DNA of 42,888 bases from an uncultured bacterium (GTDB lineage Bacteria; Verrucomicrobiota; Kiritimatiellia; PWTM01): contig CAACVY010000018.1 in the NCBI GenBank assembly GCA_900661335.1, positions 1 through 42,888 on the forward strand. Reading direction: 5' to 3'. A program made the position numbers and the translations under genes. Below, one piece after another: positions 8,738 to 17,254 of the stretch (within the stretch, counting starts at the first letter, position 1; every line of letters begins with the position of its first letter). The notes below the pieces were generated by a model. That model did no database searches, was not told the origin of the DNA, and saw only the letters and a list, made by a program, of their open reading frames with translations.

Positions 8738-9000
8738 GCATTCCAGCGTGACGTGTACTTCGGGAATTCTCCGTTTCCTGTCTTCCGAACTGCCGCGTTC
8801 TACCTGCGCCCCACACCGAATGACACGGGGCCGTAGGAAGCCATGGCAAGTTGGGCTTCTCCTGGCGACGAATCGCGCTACAATATTTGGACGCTAATCC
8901 CGTTCGATGATCAGGCTCGATTGGAAATACGCGGACCGACGCACCGCTGGGTCCCAGGGAATCTAGGGTTCGTTCGGTCGCAACTTTCGGGAGGCGAACA

Positions 9001-10803
9001 ATGGACGCGCGATGGATTGCAGTGAGTACGGGGCTGGCGGTCGCATTCACCGGTTTGGCCAGCGATGCACCGCGACCGAACTTCATCGTGTTCTTCACGG
9101 ATGACCACGGCTATGCCGACCTCGGCGCGCAGGGAGTCGTCTCGGACGTTCGCACACCGCACCTGGACGGGCTGGCCGCGGACGGGGTGCGGATGCCGCA
9201 AGGATACGTCACTGCGCCCCAATGCGTACCCTCGCGCGCAGGATTGCTCGTGGGCCGTGCTCAGAACCGATTCGGAGTGGAGCACAACCGATCGCCCTTG
9301 GATGGTTTTTCCACGCAAACGACTCTGGCTGAACGCCTCCGTGCAGTCGGCTACGTCACCGCAATGTTTGGCAAGTGGCATCTCGGACCTGCTCAGGAAA
9401 TTCCACAACATGGCTTTCAACATGTGTTCGCCCAGCATGAACAAACTCGTTACTACGCCAACATTGGTTTGGACGGCCGCGATCGCCCCATGGGGCTGGC
9501 CGATCCAGAACTCTACCACGTCGACGCGTGCAGCCGGGCGGCCGCCGCGATCATCGAACGCTATCGCGACCGGCCGTTCTTTCTCTACGTGGCTTACCGC
9601 GCTCCCCACACGCCCCTGGACCCTCCCCCTGACTACTTGGCGCGGTTCCCAGGTCCGATGCCCGAACGACGACGCCGAGCGCTTGCGATGTTGGCCGCCG
9701 TGGACGACGGCGTGGGGCTCATCCGCGAGACTCTGCGCCGCTGTGGCCTCACCGAGCGCACGCTGATTTTCTTCGCGAGCGACAACGGCGCGCCGCTCGC
9801 CATGACCAAGCCTGACACCCCCGTGGACCTTCGGCTTCAGGCGCCGCCGGACGGCGGTTGGGACGGGTCATTGAACGATCCGTTGAGCGGCGAAAAAGGC
9901 ATGCTGGCCGAAGGCGGTATTCGCGTTCCCTTCCTCGTGGCCTGGCCGAGCGTTGTCCCGAGCGGCCGGGTCTTTCCTCATCCGGTTTCCAGCCTGGACA
10001 TCGCCGCCACGATCTGCGCGGCCGCCAACATTGCGGTTGCGAACGGTGAACTGGACGGCGTCAACCTCTTGCCGTTCTTGCGTGGCCAATGCACGGACGC
10101 TCCCCACGAAGTGCTTTGCTGGCGGTGGGTCGCGCAATGCGCGATCCGGGATCAGCGCTGGAAGTACCTGCGCGTGGGCGAGCGCGAGTACCTGTTCGAT
10201 CTGGTGGAGGACCCGTCGGAGCGGCAGAACCGCATCGCCCAGTTTGGTGAGGTCGCCGACCGACTGCGCCAACGGTTGGACGCTTGGCTCCAGCAATTAC
10301 AGCCTCCCGGATGGCAGACCGAGCCGGCCTCGAAATGGGTCTATCGGCTGGCTGACTTCCATCTCGAAGGTCGCAAGGAAGTCGCCGAAGAAGCGGTTCG
10401 AACCTTGACCGGCGGATGGGCCTCGCGGGGTGGTCGGCTCGTAGCGCGCGAAGGTTGCCTGGTGTTGGTTCCCACCAATGGGGCTCGCAGTGCCTACCTC
10501 GTTCGCAGCGGTGTACGCCATCCGGGCCCTCTGACGCTGCGCATCCAACTGCGCACCGATGGCGCCGGCGAGGGTCAAGTGCAATGGCGACACGAAAACG
10601 AAACGGACTTCGTTCCCGCTCATCGTGCGCGCTTTGCTGTGGCATCGAGTGGCGATTGGCAAACTTGCGAAGTTTCCGTTCCCACCACTGGGACTGTGAT
10701 CCATTGGCGCATCGTGCTGCCATTTCCGACGACAGAAGTCCGGCGGATTCAAGTCCAGACCTCCCGCGGCACGACCGAACGGCTTTGGGGAACCTCGCCA
10801 TGA
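9001..10803 (+). CDS. secreted sulfatase with C-terminal beta-rich module
   Basis: This 600-residue exported sulfatase should remove sulfate esters from a glycan. A signal peptide ends around residue 22 (LAVAFTGLASDA). The metal site TDDHGYAD is near 33-40, and the formylglycine motif C-V-P-S-R is at 75-79. FGKWHLG is at 123-129, His203 lies in APHTP, and SDNGAP (260-265) completes the metal ligands. The catalytic domain ends around residue 445. A tail of about 120 residues follows (GPLTLRIQLRTDG, VQWRHENETDF, DWQTCEVSVP) and resembles the tail of the sulfatase two genes downstream. A GGGAGG ribosome-binding site stands six bases before the ATG. It is the first gene of a tight operon; its stop overlaps the next start (ATGA). 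A -10-like TACAAT at 8879-8884 may belong to its promoter, but no well-spaced -35 is visible. Formylglycine maturation is required. Confidence 0.95.
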   Translation: MDARWIAVSTGLAVAFTGLASDAPRPNFIVFFTDDHGYADLGAQGVVSDVRTPHLDGLAADGVRMPQGYVTAPQCVPSRAGLLVGRAQNRFGVEHNRSPLDGFSTQTTLAERLRAVGYVTAMFGKWHLGPAQEIPQHGFQHVFAQHEQTRYYANIGLDGRDRPMGLADPELYHVDACSRAAAAIIERYRDRPFFLYVAYRAPHTPLDPPPDYLARFPGPMPERRRRALAMLAAVDDGVGLIRETLRRCGLTERTLIFFASDNGAPLAMTKPDTPVDLRLQAPPDGGWDGSLNDPLSGEKGMLAEGGIRVPFLVAWPSVVPSGRVFPHPVSSLDIAATICAAANIAVANGELDGVNLLPFLRGQCTDAPHEVLCWRWVAQCAIRDQRWKYLRVGEREYLFDLVEDPSERQNRIAQFGEVADRLRQRLDAWLQQLQPPGWQTEPASKWVYRLADFHLEGRKEVAEEAVRTLTGGWASRGGRLVAREGCLVLVPTNGARSAYLVRSGVRHPGPLTLRIQLRTDGAGEGQVQWRHENETDFVPAHRARFAVASSGDWQTCEVSVPTTGTVIHWRIVLPFPTTEVRRIQVQTSRGTTERLWGTSP

Positions 10804-11954
10804 GAGTTCGCACGCGGAGTCCACTGGCGCGGTGGGCAGATGCGGTAGCTCTGCTGGCCGCGGTTAGCGTCGCCGGCATCGCAGCCGAGTCCGAACGCGT
10901 TCAGGTCGCGGCGTTCTACTTTCCCAACTGGCACCGCCGCACCAACGATGGTGCGATCGTGTTCGGGGAATGGGCCAATCTTCAGCGCGCCGTACCGAGG
11001 TTTCCAGGGCACGCGCAGCCCAAGCGACCGCTCTGGGGAATCGAGGACGAAGCCGATCCGTCGGTCATGGCCAAGAAAATTGCCGCCGCCTCTGCCCACG
11101 GCGTGGACGCCTTCCTCTTCTGCTGGTACTACGTACCGGGAGGGCCGCGGTATCACTTCGCGCTCGACCACGGTTTTTTGCGCGCTACCAACTGCGGAGC
11201 GGTCAAGTTCGCCTTGATGTGGGCGAACCACCGCAGCGTGTCGCGCGAAGTGTTCGACCGAATGACATCTTTGGTCGTCACGCAGTATTTCCGACATCCC
11301 GCCTATTGGCGTCTGGACGGTCGGTGCGTCTTCAGCATCTACGAGGTGCGTCGGTTCGTGAACGACATGGGCTCGGTCGAAGCCGCCCGCGCTGCGCTGG
11401 ACACGTTGCGGGCCGCCGCCGAGCCCGCCGGCGGGCTCCACCTGAACCTCGTTGACTTTCACCTCCTGAAAGAGAAGTCGCCACTCGAGCTCGCCCAAGC
11501 GCTGGGGGCCGATAGCATAACGAGTTACGTCTGGATCCACTGCCCTGCGGTCTGGAAAGTCCTCCAGTTTCCGACGACGACCTATGCCCGCGCACGCACT
11601 GCGTATTTCGATCACTGGAAGGCGACGTGGCTGCACTCGGCGCGCGTGCCGCACTGGCCCAACGTCACGATGGGATGGGATCCTTCGCCTCGCGTGCCGC
11701 CCGATCAACCGTGGGGCGGTGGGCCCTACCCGCGATCGCCGGTGCTGGTGGACAACTCACCGGCGGAATTCGAACTGGCGTTACGTCAAGCGCGCACTCT
11801 AGCACAGACGTGGCCGCCGGGACACCGCATCGTGACCATCTACGCTTGGAACGAGTGGACCGAGGGCGGATACCTCGAACCGGAAGAAGGAACGGGGTAC
11901 GCGTACTTGGAGGCCATTCGACGAGTGTTCGGAGAACGCCATGAAGACCGCTGA
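10800..11954 (+). CDS. WbsX / GH99-like domain secreted protein
   Basis: This 384-residue protein has a signal peptide (AVALLAAVSVAGIAAES) and a TIM-barrel-like domain of the WbsX ('Glyco_tran_WbsX', GH99-like) family. It starts with the characteristic AAFYFPNWH and ends with WNEWTEGGYLEPEEGTGY (Asn351-Glu352 and Glu355), matching the family's WNEWxEGxYLEP signature. WbsX relatives were first named from O-antigen loci, but secreted versions in polysaccharide-utilisation loci are usually regarded as endo-acting glycoside hydrolases. The signal peptide and the flanking sulfatases favour the hydrolase reading. Its ATG overlaps the upstream sulfatase stop, and its 3' end overlaps the next gene by 14 bases, so all three are probably translated from one message. 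Confidence 0.88.
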   Translation: MRVRTRSPLARWADAVALLAAVSVAGIAAESERVQVAAFYFPNWHRRTNDGAIVFGEWANLQRAVPRFPGHAQPKRPLWGIEDEADPSVMAKKIAAASAHGVDAFLFCWYYVPGGPRYHFALDHGFLRATNCGAVKFALMWANHRSVSREVFDRMTSLVVTQYFRHPAYWRLDGRCVFSIYEVRRFVNDMGSVEAARAALDTLRAAAEPAGGLHLNLVDFHLLKEKSPLELAQALGADSITSYVWIHCPAVWKVLQFPTTTYARARTAYFDHWKATWLHSARVPHWPNVTMGWDPSPRVPPDQPWGGGPYPRSPVLVDNSPAEFELALRQARTLAQTWPPGHRIVTIYAWNEWTEGGYLEPEEGTGYAYLEAIRRVFGERHEDR

Positions 11955-13962
11955 CATGCCTTTGTGCGCCCTGGGCCGTCGTCCATGGCGGACATGGACG
12001 CTTGTCGCCTACACTCTTCCAATCTTTGGAAACTTCCTGGCCGTTTCCGTCCAAGCGTTGGACAAACCCAATGTGATCTTGTTCCTGGTGGACGACATGG
12101 GCTGGGCAGACTGTGGCGCATATGGCTCCACGTACTACGAAACGCCCCACATGGATCGGTTCGCGTTGCAGTCCCTGCGCTTCACTCAAGCGTACGCGCA
12201 ACCGCTGTGCTCGCCCACGCGTGCTTCAATTCTCACCGGCGTCTACCCCACGCGACACGGCGTGACGAGCGCGTCGGGTCACATGCCTCCCCAACCCCCC
12301 GACCACCGTTGGCTGCCCGACTCCGCGCCGCCCAACCGCCCCATGATCTATCCGGAAAGTAAGAATTACCTGGACCCGGCCTTCTATACTCTGGCCGAAG
12401 CGCTGAAAGACGCTGGTTATCGCACGGCGCACATCGGCAAGTGGCACTTGGGGCTCACTCGCCCGTACTGGCCCGACCAGCATGGGTTCGAGGTGGTTGT
12501 CCATGCTCAGCCCAGTGCTTCGCCGCCGAGCTATTTCTCGCCCTACGGCGTGGCGCCGGACGGCACGCCGAGCGGACGACACCACGTCGGCACGATCACG
12601 GACGGGCCGCCCGGGGAGTACATCACCGACCGCCTTACGGACGAAGCCATCCGGTTCATCGAACAGAACCGCGACCGCCCATTCTTCCTGAACCTCTGGC
12701 ACTACGCGGTCCACGGTCCATGGGGTCACAAGGAAGAATACACACGGCAGTTCGCTCAGAAAAAAGACCCGCGCGGCCTTCAGGGCAATCCCATCATGGC
12801 CTCCATGCTCAAGAGCGTGGACGAAAGTCTCGGTCGCATCCTGACCAAGCTCGACGAGCTGGGGTTGTCCACGAACACGATCGTGATCTTTTTCTCGGAC
12901 AACGGTGGCAACGTCCACAGCATGACGCCCGAGGACCGCAAGAGCCAGAACGTGCGGCCGGGCCACCCTGCCTGGGAGCGATTCCAAGATTGGCGCAAGT
13001 GGGCCGGCGATTTGCCGCCCACGACCAACGCGCCGCTTCGAAGCGGAAAGGGACGGCTCTATGAGGGAGGCATCCGCGTGCCCTTGATGGTCCGATGGCC
13101 GGGCCATATCCCTGCCGGCGCAGTCAGCGATGCCATCGTGGGTTGCATTGACCTCTATCCGACCATCGTGGACCTCTGCGGGATCCAGCTCCCTCCGAAC
13201 ATGCAGCGCTTCGATGGAAAGTCCTTGGCGCCCATCCTTCTTGGGACGGGCACGTGGTCACGCACAGCGTACTTCATTTGGTTTCCGCACCTTGTGCCGG
13301 GTGTGGCCGTACGGAGCGGCGATTGGAAACTGATCCGTCGCTTCGAGCCTCGACCGGACGAGTACGAAGGCCTATACGAGCTATTCAACTTGCGCGACGA
13401 CATTGGTGAGACCACCAATCTCGCCTCTCGGTTTCCGGAAAAAGTACGCGAACTGGACACCCTGATTGAGCGTTTCATGGACGAAACCGGCGCGATTCGG
13501 CCGAAGCCGAACCCCGCCTACCGGCCGCGGCCTGATGTTGCCCGGCCGCATAACTCCACCGAAGGTCTGGTGCCTCGCGGATGTGAGCTAATCGTGACCA
13601 ACGGTGTGCTACGCATCGTCCGCACCGGGTCTGCTCCCTTTTTAGGCATCGCAGGGTGGAGAGAACCTGGCCCCTACACCCTCGAACTCCGGGCACGCTG
13701 CAGCACGGGCGAAACGGGTACCGTACGTTGGTCGCTTTCCAGCTCGCCGGAATTCGACCGTCCGGGCCACTCGGTCGAGTTTCAGTGGCCTTCAGGACCC
13801 GACTGGCACGAGGTTTCGTTTCAGGTGCCCATCCGCGGTCTACCCCGCGTCGTCCGGGTGTATCTCCCTCCGAGCGCAACGTGGGTCGAACTGACCCATC
13901 TACATTGGCGCAGTGCCCATGGTCCAGTTCGCAGTTGGGACTTCTGCGCTCCTTCGCGCTGA
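11941..13962 (+). CDS. secreted sulfatase with C-terminal beta-rich module
   Basis: This 673-residue exported sulfatase has a signal peptide to about residue 39 (LVAYTLPIFGNFLAVSVQA). The metal site is VDDMGWADCGAYG (about 50-62), and the formylglycine motif C-S-P-T-R is at 90-94 followed by SILTG. HIGKWHLG, HGPWG and FFSDNGGN supply the other active-site blocks. The LYELFNLRDDIGETTNLA block marks the end of the catalytic part near residue 485. The final 120 or so residues repeat the layout of the first sulfatase's tail (GPYTLELRARCSTGETGTVRW, then DWHEVSFQVP). It overlaps the WbsX-like gene by 14 bases and is the last gene of the operon, converging on the deacetylase gene. The different variable residues in the motif and the longer substrate loops suggest a different sulfate position from its partner; this is inference. 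Confidence 0.95.
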   Translation: MKTADMPLCALGRRPWRTWTLVAYTLPIFGNFLAVSVQALDKPNVILFLVDDMGWADCGAYGSTYYETPHMDRFALQSLRFTQAYAQPLCSPTRASILTGVYPTRHGVTSASGHMPPQPPDHRWLPDSAPPNRPMIYPESKNYLDPAFYTLAEALKDAGYRTAHIGKWHLGLTRPYWPDQHGFEVVVHAQPSASPPSYFSPYGVAPDGTPSGRHHVGTITDGPPGEYITDRLTDEAIRFIEQNRDRPFFLNLWHYAVHGPWGHKEEYTRQFAQKKDPRGLQGNPIMASMLKSVDESLGRILTKLDELGLSTNTIVIFFSDNGGNVHSMTPEDRKSQNVRPGHPAWERFQDWRKWAGDLPPTTNAPLRSGKGRLYEGGIRVPLMVRWPGHIPAGAVSDAIVGCIDLYPTIVDLCGIQLPPNMQRFDGKSLAPILLGTGTWSRTAYFIWFPHLVPGVAVRSGDWKLIRRFEPRPDEYEGLYELFNLRDDIGETTNLASRFPEKVRELDTLIERFMDETGAIRPKPNPAYRPRPDVARPHNSTEGLVPRGCELIVTNGVLRIVRTGSAPFLGIAGWREPGPYTLELRARCSTGETGTVRWSLSSSPEFDRPGHSVEFQWPSGPDWHEVSFQVPIRGLPRVVRVYLPPSATWVELTHLHWRSAHGPVRSWDFCAPSR

Positions 13963-13996
13963 ATCGTTCGGCACCGCCCGCAGCTTGAAAGGAGTT

Positions 13997-14803
13997 TTAC
14001 TTGCGCCACGAGCGGCTTCGGCGGAGAACGCGGCACAGGCGCGGGCCGAGTGCCTTCCGCAGGGGGTCAAAGTCTTCAGTGCAAAACCCCACGTGGTGGT
14101 GACGAGTCCACCCTTCCGCGTATTCGAAACATCCGGAGATGAACCCCACCATGCGCGAATGGTTGCGAGCGGTATCTTCGAACTTTTCGTAGTGCTGGGT
14201 GGCGGCCACCCACTCGCGTTGGCTCTGGTGCGCGGCGACCGCTCGCAGCTGTGTCGCCAGAACTGACGACGTGTCCACCACAAGCTCCGGGCGGTGCGGT
14301 TGCCGGCTAACAGGATCGCGCATGCCGACCGGAACCGCATGGTAGACACAGAGGTCCGCATCGAAGGCAGGACGAGGCGGATCAGTTTGGTAGAACGGAG
14401 CCGCCCGCACGAAGGCGGCCGAGACCGCCAAGCGAGCCGATTGAGTGTGGTCCTCCATGTAATCCGGATCCGCGTGCACTAAGACGATGGAGGGCTTGAT
14501 TTCACGGATCAGAGCAGCAAGTCGACGAAGCGACCGCTCTTCGTAGAACACGCCCATGTCCCGCAACCACGGCGGATGATGAACCGCCCCTAGGATCTCC
14601 GCGGCTTCGCGCGCTTCGGCCTCGCGGATCTTTCGGAGCCGCGCCGGCGGGTGCACGCGACTGCCATAACAGCCGTCCGCCACGTTCACGCAGTGAACTT
14701 CCCACCCTCGTTCCCGAAGCAACAGCAACGTGCCACCCATCAAAATTTCTATGTCGTCGGGGTGCGCCCCGACGGCTAGCACGCGCGGGCGTTCCATACT
14801 CAC
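13997..14803 (-). CDS. LmbE/PIG-L family N-acetyl sugar deacetylase
   Basis: This 268-residue zinc-dependent deacetylase is of the PIG-L/LmbE family, which removes acetyl groups from N-acetylglucosamine-type sugars. The zinc and catalytic motif AHPDD is at residues 13-17 and the third zinc ligand is His119 in DYMEDHTQS. The conserved RKIREAEAREAAEILG helix is present. The likely start is the GTG at 14803, which overlaps the TGA of the upstream oxidoreductase (GTGA); an ATG two codons downstream (14797) is the alternative. It is the third gene of a tight operon with a sugar isomerase and a Gfo/Idh/MocA dehydrogenase, consistent with processing of an amino sugar released from a glycan. The exact substrate is unknown. 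Confidence 0.92.
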   Translation of the reverse strand: MSMERPRVLAVGAHPDDIEILMGGTLLLLRERGWEVHCVNVADGCYGSRVHPPARLRKIREAEAREAAEILGAVHHPPWLRDMGVFYEERSLRRLAALIREIKPSIVLVHADPDYMEDHTQSARLAVSAAFVRAAPFYQTDPPRPAFDADLCVYHAVPVGMRDPVSRQPHRPELVVDTSSVLATQLRAVAAHQSQREWVAATQHYEKFEDTARNHSRMVGFISGCFEYAEGWTRHHHVGFCTEDFDPLRKALGPRLCRVLRRSRSWRK

Positions 14804-15831
14804 AATTCCACAACCGAGCCGGTTTGAATGGAGCGCTCTTCGGCTTCGCAGATTTCGACGGCGACCGCGGCTTCTCGCGCTGTGACGCGCTCGGGCCTAC
14901 GGCCACTACGAATACACTCTACCATGTAGGACAGCTCGCTATAATAGCCGTCGGGTCCCTCGCACTTCACCACGCGCGCTGGCTGGCCTTCTTCAAAGAC
15001 CTTCAATGCCTCGGCCCCACGGTTCAAATCGTAGTCCACCGTTGCGCGTTCGAACTGCACCGTGAAACCCATGTGGAAGCCGAACCCGGGGGTCATGGCC
15101 CAACCGCCTTCCGCGGAAACGACAGCGCCACTGGCCACCTTGTAGAGCGCCACCACGTGGTCCACGGCCCCACTGATCCACGAACCACCGACGGCCATCA
15201 CTGCGCGCGGCTTTCCGAAACAAAACTGGACGAAGTCCACATCGTGGATATGCAGATCCAGCAACGCGCCGCCGGACTTGGACCCGTCTAAAAAATCGCG
15301 GCTCCACCCAGGTGGTTCGCTGACGCGCCGAAATCGTGCCGCGCGCACGCGTCCATAGCGTCCCGAGTCAATGGCATCCTTCACCCAGGCATACTCGGGC
15401 CAAAACCGAAGGCACATTGCGGGCAGGAAGAACCCGCGCGCCCGCTCGGCTGCGTCGGCAATACGATGAGCGAGCGCAGCGGTACGGGCCAGAGGCTTCT
15501 CGCACACGACGTGCTTACCCGCCTCAAGGGCCGCGATGGCCATGTCCGCGTGGAGCATTGTCGGCACGCACAGGTCCACTAGCTGGACCTCTGGATCGGC
15601 CAAGAGGTCCTCGAACCGGCGAGTCGCCCGGATCGAATTCCAATCCAGCTTTAGAGGTTCGTTCCCTCCGAGGTTGCCGGCCACCTGCGAAAGGTTCCCA
15701 CTCTCTGGAATCCTCACCGCGTCACAAACGGCCACAATCCGCACGTGAGGAAGCTTCAAGTACTGCCGCAAATGAGTCGTGCCCATGAACCCGAGCCCGA
15801 CAACGCCCACGCCAATCGTTTCGGATGCCAT
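14800..15831 (-). CDS. Gfo/Idh/MocA family NAD(P)-dependent sugar oxidoreductase
   Basis: This 343-residue cytoplasmic dehydrogenase acts on sugars or inositols. The N-terminal Rossmann fold has GLGFMG (12-17), and the family hallmark EKP (111-113) follows HVVC. The C-terminal alpha/beta substrate domain contains LLDLHIHDVDFVQFCFG, which carries the usual catalytic Asp/His pair. A GGAGG ribosome-binding site lies eight bases before the ATG. The isomerase/epimerase gene ends 36 bases upstream, and the deacetylase start overlaps the stop, so the three are an operon. The pair with a TIM-barrel isomerase resembles inositol-like or 3-keto-sugar catabolic modules. The substrate cannot be assigned. 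Confidence 0.95.
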   Translation of the reverse strand: MASETIGVGVVGLGFMGTTHLRQYLKLPHVRIVAVCDAVRIPESGNLSQVAGNLGGNEPLKLDWNSIRATRRFEDLLADPEVQLVDLCVPTMLHADMAIAALEAGKHVVCEKPLARTAALAHRIADAAERARGFFLPAMCLRFWPEYAWVKDAIDSGRYGRVRAARFRRVSEPPGWSRDFLDGSKSGGALLDLHIHDVDFVQFCFGKPRAVMAVGGSWISGAVDHVVALYKVASGAVVSAEGGWAMTPGFGFHMGFTVQFERATVDYDLNRGAEALKVFEEGQPARVVKCEGPDGYYSELSYMVECIRSGRRPERVTAREAAVAVEICEAEERSIQTGSVVEL

Positions 15832-15867
15832 GCTTGTGCCTCCAATGACTCCGCGCCCACGCCGGGG

Positions 15868-16716
15868 TTAGCCGGCCAGCAGCTGTTCGATCCATTCACG
15901 CCCGGTCCGAAGGTCCTCTACGCGGCGATCGCCCGCCTCTCGCTCGAAACACAGCCACCCCTGGAACCCAATTTGGTCCAGCACTTCGAAAAACGCCGGC
16001 CAATCTACCCGGCCCGTGCCCACGCGTACTTCTTCTCCCCACTCTCCGGGTGTGGGGGAAGGAATCGCATCTTTAATGTGAACTCCGCGCACCCAGCGGC
16101 CCACACGTTTCAATGCCTCAATGGGATCGCCCGACCCGTACAGCAACATGTTCGCGGGATCAAAGTTCACGGCTACGTTGGGCTCGTCCAATCGTACAAG
16201 AAACTGCTCGAGCGCCTCCGCGGTTTCCTGACCAGTTTCCAAGCCCAGCACCACCCCCTGTTCCGCGAATACGCGCGCCAGTGTCCGTACGCGCTGGAGG
16301 ATCTTTTTGTACGATGGATCCGACGGCGAGTGGGGCAAAAAGCCCGCGTGGAAGGTCACGAATGGAATACCCAAGCGACGCGCGTTTACGGCGGTAATGC
16401 GCGCGTTAGCCAAATTGCCTTCCCACGTGTGATCCGGGACGATACCGCCAGTTCGGCGAATGGTCTCGATCGTGGTGTAGTCCTCGCCGATGGTTCGAAA
16501 CATGCCAGCCACGGCGCGGAGGCCCGCGCGGATCCACAGATCCGGACCGACGTTCCAGGTCTCGGCGCTTTCCCGGAATGGGTCGAGGTCCAGTTGCATG
16601 AAGCTGAACCCCGCCGACTGTGCCCGTTCGAGCAACGTGGCTGGATCGGCAGGCTGCAGGGACCATGAACACACTGCCAAGCGGGAGCGGAAGAAGGTAC
16701 GACTCGCTTCTCTCAT
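15868..16716 (-). CDS. TIM-barrel sugar phosphate isomerase/epimerase (AP endonuclease 2 / IolE-IolI-like)
   Basis: The protein has about 282 residues and a xylose-isomerase-like TIM barrel, as in IolE, IolI and D-tagatose epimerases. Metal-ligand blocks can be seen: VLGLETGQE, VAVNFDPANML, VRGVHIKDA and GWLCFEREAG. I chose the ATG at 16716 because GAGGTG stands just upstream; in-frame ATGs at 16737 and 16767 would add only a poor N-terminus. It is the promoter-proximal gene of the isomerase, oxidoreductase and deacetylase operon, and it probably interconverts an intermediate of the sugar pathway served by those genes. It could act on a keto-inositol or 3-keto sugar; the sequence does not decide. 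Confidence 0.9.
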   Translation of the reverse strand: MREASRTFFRSRLAVCSWSLQPADPATLLERAQSAGFSFMQLDLDPFRESAETWNVGPDLWIRAGLRAVAGMFRTIGEDYTTIETIRRTGGIVPDHTWEGNLANARITAVNARRLGIPFVTFHAGFLPHSPSDPSYKKILQRVRTLARVFAEQGVVLGLETGQETAEALEQFLVRLDEPNVAVNFDPANMLLYGSGDPIEALKRVGRWVRGVHIKDAIPSPTPGEWGEEVRVGTGRVDWPAFFEVLDQIGFQGWLCFEREAGDRRVEDLRTGREWIEQLLAG

Positions 16717-16977
16717 GAGACACCTCGCGACAGGCATTCTGCAAATTGAACATCGAATTGTCAACAAAAGAGACTTGGCCTCGAGCCGATTGCGCGGTTC
16801 AGGATGAGCGCGTCCGTAGCGGGAGAGGCCCGGATGCCGACAACGGTGTTACCCCCACCCTCCGCTCAAAACCCCCGAGGTTTACAACATCGATCCGCCC
16901 GATTCCGAAAACATGCATTTTTAGACCACCCCCACTTGACACGGGGATGCGTTGCGCCGCGGATCGGACGGCGTGGA

Positions 16978-16999
16978 GGGTCGGGCTCCATCCCGACCC
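16978..16999. repeat. inverted repeat / hairpin
   Basis: GGGTCGGG (16978-16985) and CCCGACCC (16992-16999) are perfectly complementary around a six-base loop. No T tract follows on either strand, so it does not look like a standard intrinsic terminator. It lies just upstream of the 18-bp repeat block. Confidence 0.6.
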
Positions 17000-17005
17000 G
17001 ATCCG

Positions 17006-17077
17006 GATGTGGTGGAACGCGGGGACGCGGTGGAACGGAAGGACGCGGTGCAACGCGGGGACGCGGTGGAACGCGTC
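17006..17077. repeat. four tandem 18-bp repeats with a palindromic end
   Basis: Four consecutive 18-bp units start at 17006, 17024, 17042 and 17060. Their shared core is GACGCGGTGGAACGCGGG with one to several changes per unit. The last unit and its flanks form a self-complementary element (GGGACGCG, six bases, CGCGTCCC at 17058-17079). The block is intergenic. I recall similar RDAVERVP/FHRVP-like spurious translations in verrucomicrobial genomes, suggesting a dispersed family, but that needs a genome search. Confidence 0.75.
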
Positions 17078-17254
17078 CCTCCAAGTTGGAATTGGGCCGG
17101 GCGCCTTTCCTGCCACGCGTTCTCTTGCGTTTGGCGGCTTTGCAGCGCAATCGGCTCCTTGACCGCAGCAGAAGAATGGTGGGGGACCGGGTTGTGCGCA
17201 ATTCCAGTCCAGGAAGTGATCACGTACGCCCCACCGCGCCTGCCTCGTGCCGCC

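Larger units (their letters stand above)
16717..17254. other. repeat-bearing intergenic region
   Basis: No believable gene lies between the isomerase start and the end of bioB. The stretch holds a perfect 8-bp stem (16978-16985 with 16992-16999, six-base loop) and a block of four 18-bp repeats (17006-17077). Open frames across it on both strands are products of the repeats (for example repeated FHRVP-like translations) and not conserved proteins as far as I can judge. Confidence 0.6.

Noticed and set aside
17006-17077. CRISPR array
   Set aside because: The 18-bp units follow each other without unique spacers and are too short and variable; no cas genes are present.
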